A stretch of 7,192 nucleotides of DNA from the NCBI GenBank assembly GCA_016839545.1, contig JAEOUB010000043.1:1-7192 (forward strand). Reading direction: 5' to 3'. The stretch comes from Candidatus Kariarchaeota archaeon (GTDB taxonomy: Archaea > Asgardarchaeota > Heimdallarchaeia > Heimdallarchaeales > Kariarchaeaceae). Each line of letters starts with the position of its first letter. Positions within the stretch are counted from its first letter, which is position 1. The position numbers and the translations under genes are program-made. Positions 4,786-7,192 of the stretch are shown here, in pieces. Under the pieces are notes generated by a model. It ran no database searches. It had not been told where the DNA came from and worked only from the letters and a program-made list of their open reading frames with translations.

Positions 4786-7192
4786 ATGAGGGGCAATACA
4801 ATCATCTTCAGCCTACTTACTCTCCTTCTGTTTGCAGGAGGATTGACTGCAGTAGACCTGAACATACCTGAACTACAGCCTGAAAGCGTATCCATGGATT
4901 TTATCGATCAGATATCCACACAGAGTAACACTACTGCAACCCCTTGCTGGACAATCATGATCTATATGAGTGCAGATAACGATCTTGAGAAATACGCAGT
5001 CAGAGACATGAAAGAACTGATAGAAGGATCCAAAGGTCTGCCCGACTGTGTCAGTATCCTGGTGCAGATCGATCGCCATCCCAATGCAAGTCTCAGAGAT
5101 GGGTACTCCGGAGAGGCACTCCCCGGAGAGGCAACCGAGAATACCGGTACTGTCCGCTATGAGATCAGGAACGGTACTCTGACCAAACTACAGGATCTCG
5201 GCGAGCAGGATATGAGCCTGGGTAGCACCTTGGAGAATTTCACCGAATGGGCAGTGACCAAGTGTCCCGCACCCAAGACCGCACTGATCATCTGGAACCA
5301 CGGGACTGGTGACAGTGGAGTGGGTGTTGACGAGAGTTCTAATGGTAAGCAACTATCCCTTGGTGCAATCCGTCAAGCTCTGGAAAATGTGCAAAACAAA
5401 ACAGGGAATGCCTTGGATGTTCTTGGATTTGATGCCTGTCACATGGGGGCTTCCGAAGTATTTACTGAATTTTCAGGATTGGCCAAGGTGCTGATTGGGT
5501 CACAAGAAGTTGAGCCCGGAGACGGCTGGGATTACGAGAGTATCTTGGACGGATTGAAAGATGCACCTGAAGAGGTTGATCACGAGCGATTTGGTACAAT
5601 TGTGGTCGAGACGTACGAGAGATGGTACAGAAGCACTGGTCGTAACAAGACAACATTGGCTGCTTACGATCTGGCCGATGCCCCCAAATTCACAAGTGCA
5701 ATGAGTACTCTGACAGACTGTTTAGTCAAAGCACTGCAAAATGAGACCACAGCAGCCGAGATGGCGCGTGCCATTGAGTGGGCCAGAAATGAATCGAAAT
5801 CGTTCAAAGGCAATGACCAGATCGACCTCTACGATTTTCTCGGTCATCTCCAGCAGGCCACTGATGATGTTGATATCCGCAGAAAGGCTCAGGATGTCCG
5901 AGGGATAATTGAGAGAATGCGAATTGCACAGCATGTGGGAACTGCAGCTGGAGATGCATTTGGTATTTCCATCTATTTTGATCATAACAGCTCCATTACC
6001 TATACATGGTCAAAGGGTACAGCGTTGAAATTCAACGATTCTACCTCGTGGGAGCAGGTAATCAAGCTCTATAATGGCTTTTACAAGAACGCCACCCACC
6101 GGACCTGGCTGAGGAATAATCCTATCAATGCCAGCTCTCGACTTGACGTGATTGGATCACTCAGTGGACCTGTCACTCCGGGTGAGAGTATCCTTGATGA
6201 TCTATCAACCAGTGGACTGACTGTAAAACCAACTATCAAGGTCGATACCTTTGCCAATTTCTCCCATCTGGACTTCTGGATGAGTGAACCCGGTTCTCGT
6301 CTGCCACCTTATTTGTTGGGAAGTTTTCCCATTGAATCTGTAAATGGGCTGGATATTCCAGTTCCGGATGTACCTGGAGGATGGTATGATATCTGGGGAA
6401 CTCCCCGTGTACCGGGTGCATTCTTGGATCCTGCAATTGGTTCTGACGTTATATTTGGAGACCCCTTGTGGGTACCAGGACCTGAGCCTCTGCTTAATCC
6501 ACAATTTTTCAATCCACCTGGATTTGAGAGTGAGGGGTACACACCACCAATATTCGGACCTGGAGATACCATTGTTACACCCATACAGATATTCAACTAC
6601 GGAGGAGTTACGAGTCCTGACGCACCTCTTGAGGTCATCTGGTACGATTCAGACGGTGCTGTTATCTTGGTTGAGAATTTTAATCCTGGACCTATTGCAC
6701 CCGGTGAGATGGCTGCAGTCTATGTCAGCCCTCCCACAACAGATCCAGGCAGGTACACCTGTGAGATACAGCAACCAGGTACTCTAGTTGATGTACTTTC
6801 CAACAGTCCAAGAGATCAGGCCACACCTACCTGCGACTATCAGGTACAAGATCCTAATCAGTATGACATGAGATTTGAAATTCAAGGCAATGAGAGTCAA
6901 TCATATTTTGACCCCAGTTTGATTGGTTCTCCTGTCAATTTCTATGTGACAACTCCCACATTTGATCCTGCTCTGGTCTTCTTCGTCCACTACTTGATTG
7001 CTGGAGAGCCATTGATTTTCGATAGTTATCTCTACACCAATATGGCGATTGAGGTCAATAATCTGACTCCAGGATTTGATTCCCCAGGTGGGTATACCTA
7101 TAATGTAAGTCTCCCAGCTTGGGGATTTGATCAATACGACACCCAATTTTATGGGGGCTATGACTATTTTGTGGGATTATTCACGTCATTGA
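4786..7192 (+). CDS. secreted clostripain-like (C11) cysteine protease with C-terminal beta-sandwich domains, open at the right edge
   Basis: 802 residues are visible with no stop. A signal peptide occupies about residues 1-22 (MRGNT, hydrophobic core, GGLTA). The C11 catalytic domain spans about 52-430. WTIMIYMSADNDLE (55-68) is the family's opening strand and acidic turn, followed by ILVQIDR (91-97). IIWNHGTG (168-175) holds catalytic His172, GFDACHMG (214-221) holds catalytic Cys218, and GSQEVEPGDGWDY (238-249) is the conserved segment after the Cys. These enzymes usually cut after Arg or Lys. A proline- and glycine-rich linker runs from about 505 to 590. A CARDB-like beta-sandwich follows at about 591-665 (PGDTIVTPIQIFNYGG, then PGPIAPGE), and another beta-rich region from about 686 onward. 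I count sixteen N-glycosylation sequons, thirteen of them in residues 48-491. The ATG at 4786 is fixed by the signal peptide and the TATA spacing. A C-terminal anchor may lie beyond the window. The GTPase-like gene ends 130 bases upstream. Confidence 0.93.
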   Translation, partial: MRGNTIIFSLLTLLLFAGGLTAVDLNIPELQPESVSMDFIDQISTQSNTTATPCWTIMIYMSADNDLEKYAVRDMKELIEGSKGLPDCVSILVQIDRHPNASLRDGYSGEALPGEATENTGTVRYEIRNGTLTKLQDLGEQDMSLGSTLENFTEWAVTKCPAPKTALIIWNHGTGDSGVGVDESSNGKQLSLGAIRQALENVQNKTGNALDVLGFDACHMGASEVFTEFSGLAKVLIGSQEVEPGDGWDYESILDGLKDAPEEVDHERFGTIVVETYERWYRSTGRNKTTLAAYDLADAPKFTSAMSTLTDCLVKALQNETTAAEMARAIEWARNESKSFKGNDQIDLYDFLGHLQQATDDVDIRRKAQDVRGIIERMRIAQHVGTAAGDAFGISIYFDHNSSITYTWSKGTALKFNDSTSWEQVIKLYNGFYKNATHRTWLRNNPINASSRLDVIGSLSGPVTPGESILDDLSTSGLTVKPTIKVDTFANFSHLDFWMSEPGSRLPPYLLGSFPIESVNGLDIPVPDVPGGWYDIWGTPRVPGAFLDPAIGSDVIFGDPLWVPGPEPLLNPQFFNPPGFESEGYTPPIFGPGDTIVTPIQIFNYGGVTSPDAPLEVIWYDSDGAVILVENFNPGPIAPGEMAAVYVSPPTTDPGRYTCEIQQPGTLVDVLSNSPRDQATPTCDYQVQDPNQYDMRFEIQGNESQSYFDPSLIGSPVNFYVTTPTFDPALVFFVHYLIAGEPLIFDSYLYTNMAIEVNNLTPGFDSPGGYTYNVSLPAWGFDQYDTQFYGGYDYFVGLFTSL

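Noticed and set aside
6344..6787. 147-codon plus-strand frame and several antisense frames inside the C11 gene.
   Set aside because: The C11 frame is open throughout and carries recognisable domains; the others are shadows in different frames.
1..7192. CRISPR arrays, tRNA or rRNA genes, transposases, insertion-sequence ends, defence genes.
   Set aside because: I looked through the intergenic stretches and saw no regularly spaced repeats, cloverleaf sequences, rRNA motifs or transposase motifs.

Overview
The window looks archaeal. AT-rich TATA-like boxes sit close upstream of every start. In at least two genes the box centre lies about 26 bases before the start codon, as in leaderless archaeal transcripts, and only one gene has a clear ribosome binding site. 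Base composition is moderate. One small gene resembles a Ras-superfamily GTPase, a family strongly expanded in Asgard archaea, so an Asgard lineage is my best guess. No rRNA or other marker gene is present to fix the taxon.

Layout, left to right. (1) Positions 1-880, minus strand: the N-terminal 293 residues of an L-aspartate oxidase (NadB), cut by the window edge. (2) 1114-1506, plus: a stand-alone two-CBS-domain protein, divergent from nadB. (3) 1509-2435, minus: a two-pass membrane protein with a CHASE-like extracytoplasmic sensor domain and no visible output domain; its stop codon lies 2 bases from that of the CBS gene. (4) 2436-2912: a 477-base divergent intergenic region holding promoters but no gene I recognise. 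(5) 2913-4202, plus: a secreted, very acidic subtilisin-family (S8) serine protease. (6) 4299-4655, plus: a 118-residue protein that aligns with the N-terminal two thirds of a Rab/Ras-like GTPase but has lost the P-loop, the DxxG motif and the region carrying NKxD. (7) 4786 to the right edge, plus: a secreted clostripain-like (C11) cysteine protease with a proline-rich linker and C-terminal beta-sandwich domains; it is still open at 7192.

The left part concerns NAD synthesis (NadB makes iminoaspartate) and perhaps nucleotide sensing (CBS pair). The right part is an extracellular proteolysis neighbourhood: two exported endopeptidases with unrelated mechanisms, a membrane sensor-like protein divergent from them, and the GTPase-like protein between them. 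Each gene seems to have its own promoter, so I do not propose an operon. The most unusual item is the apparent pseudo-GTPase.
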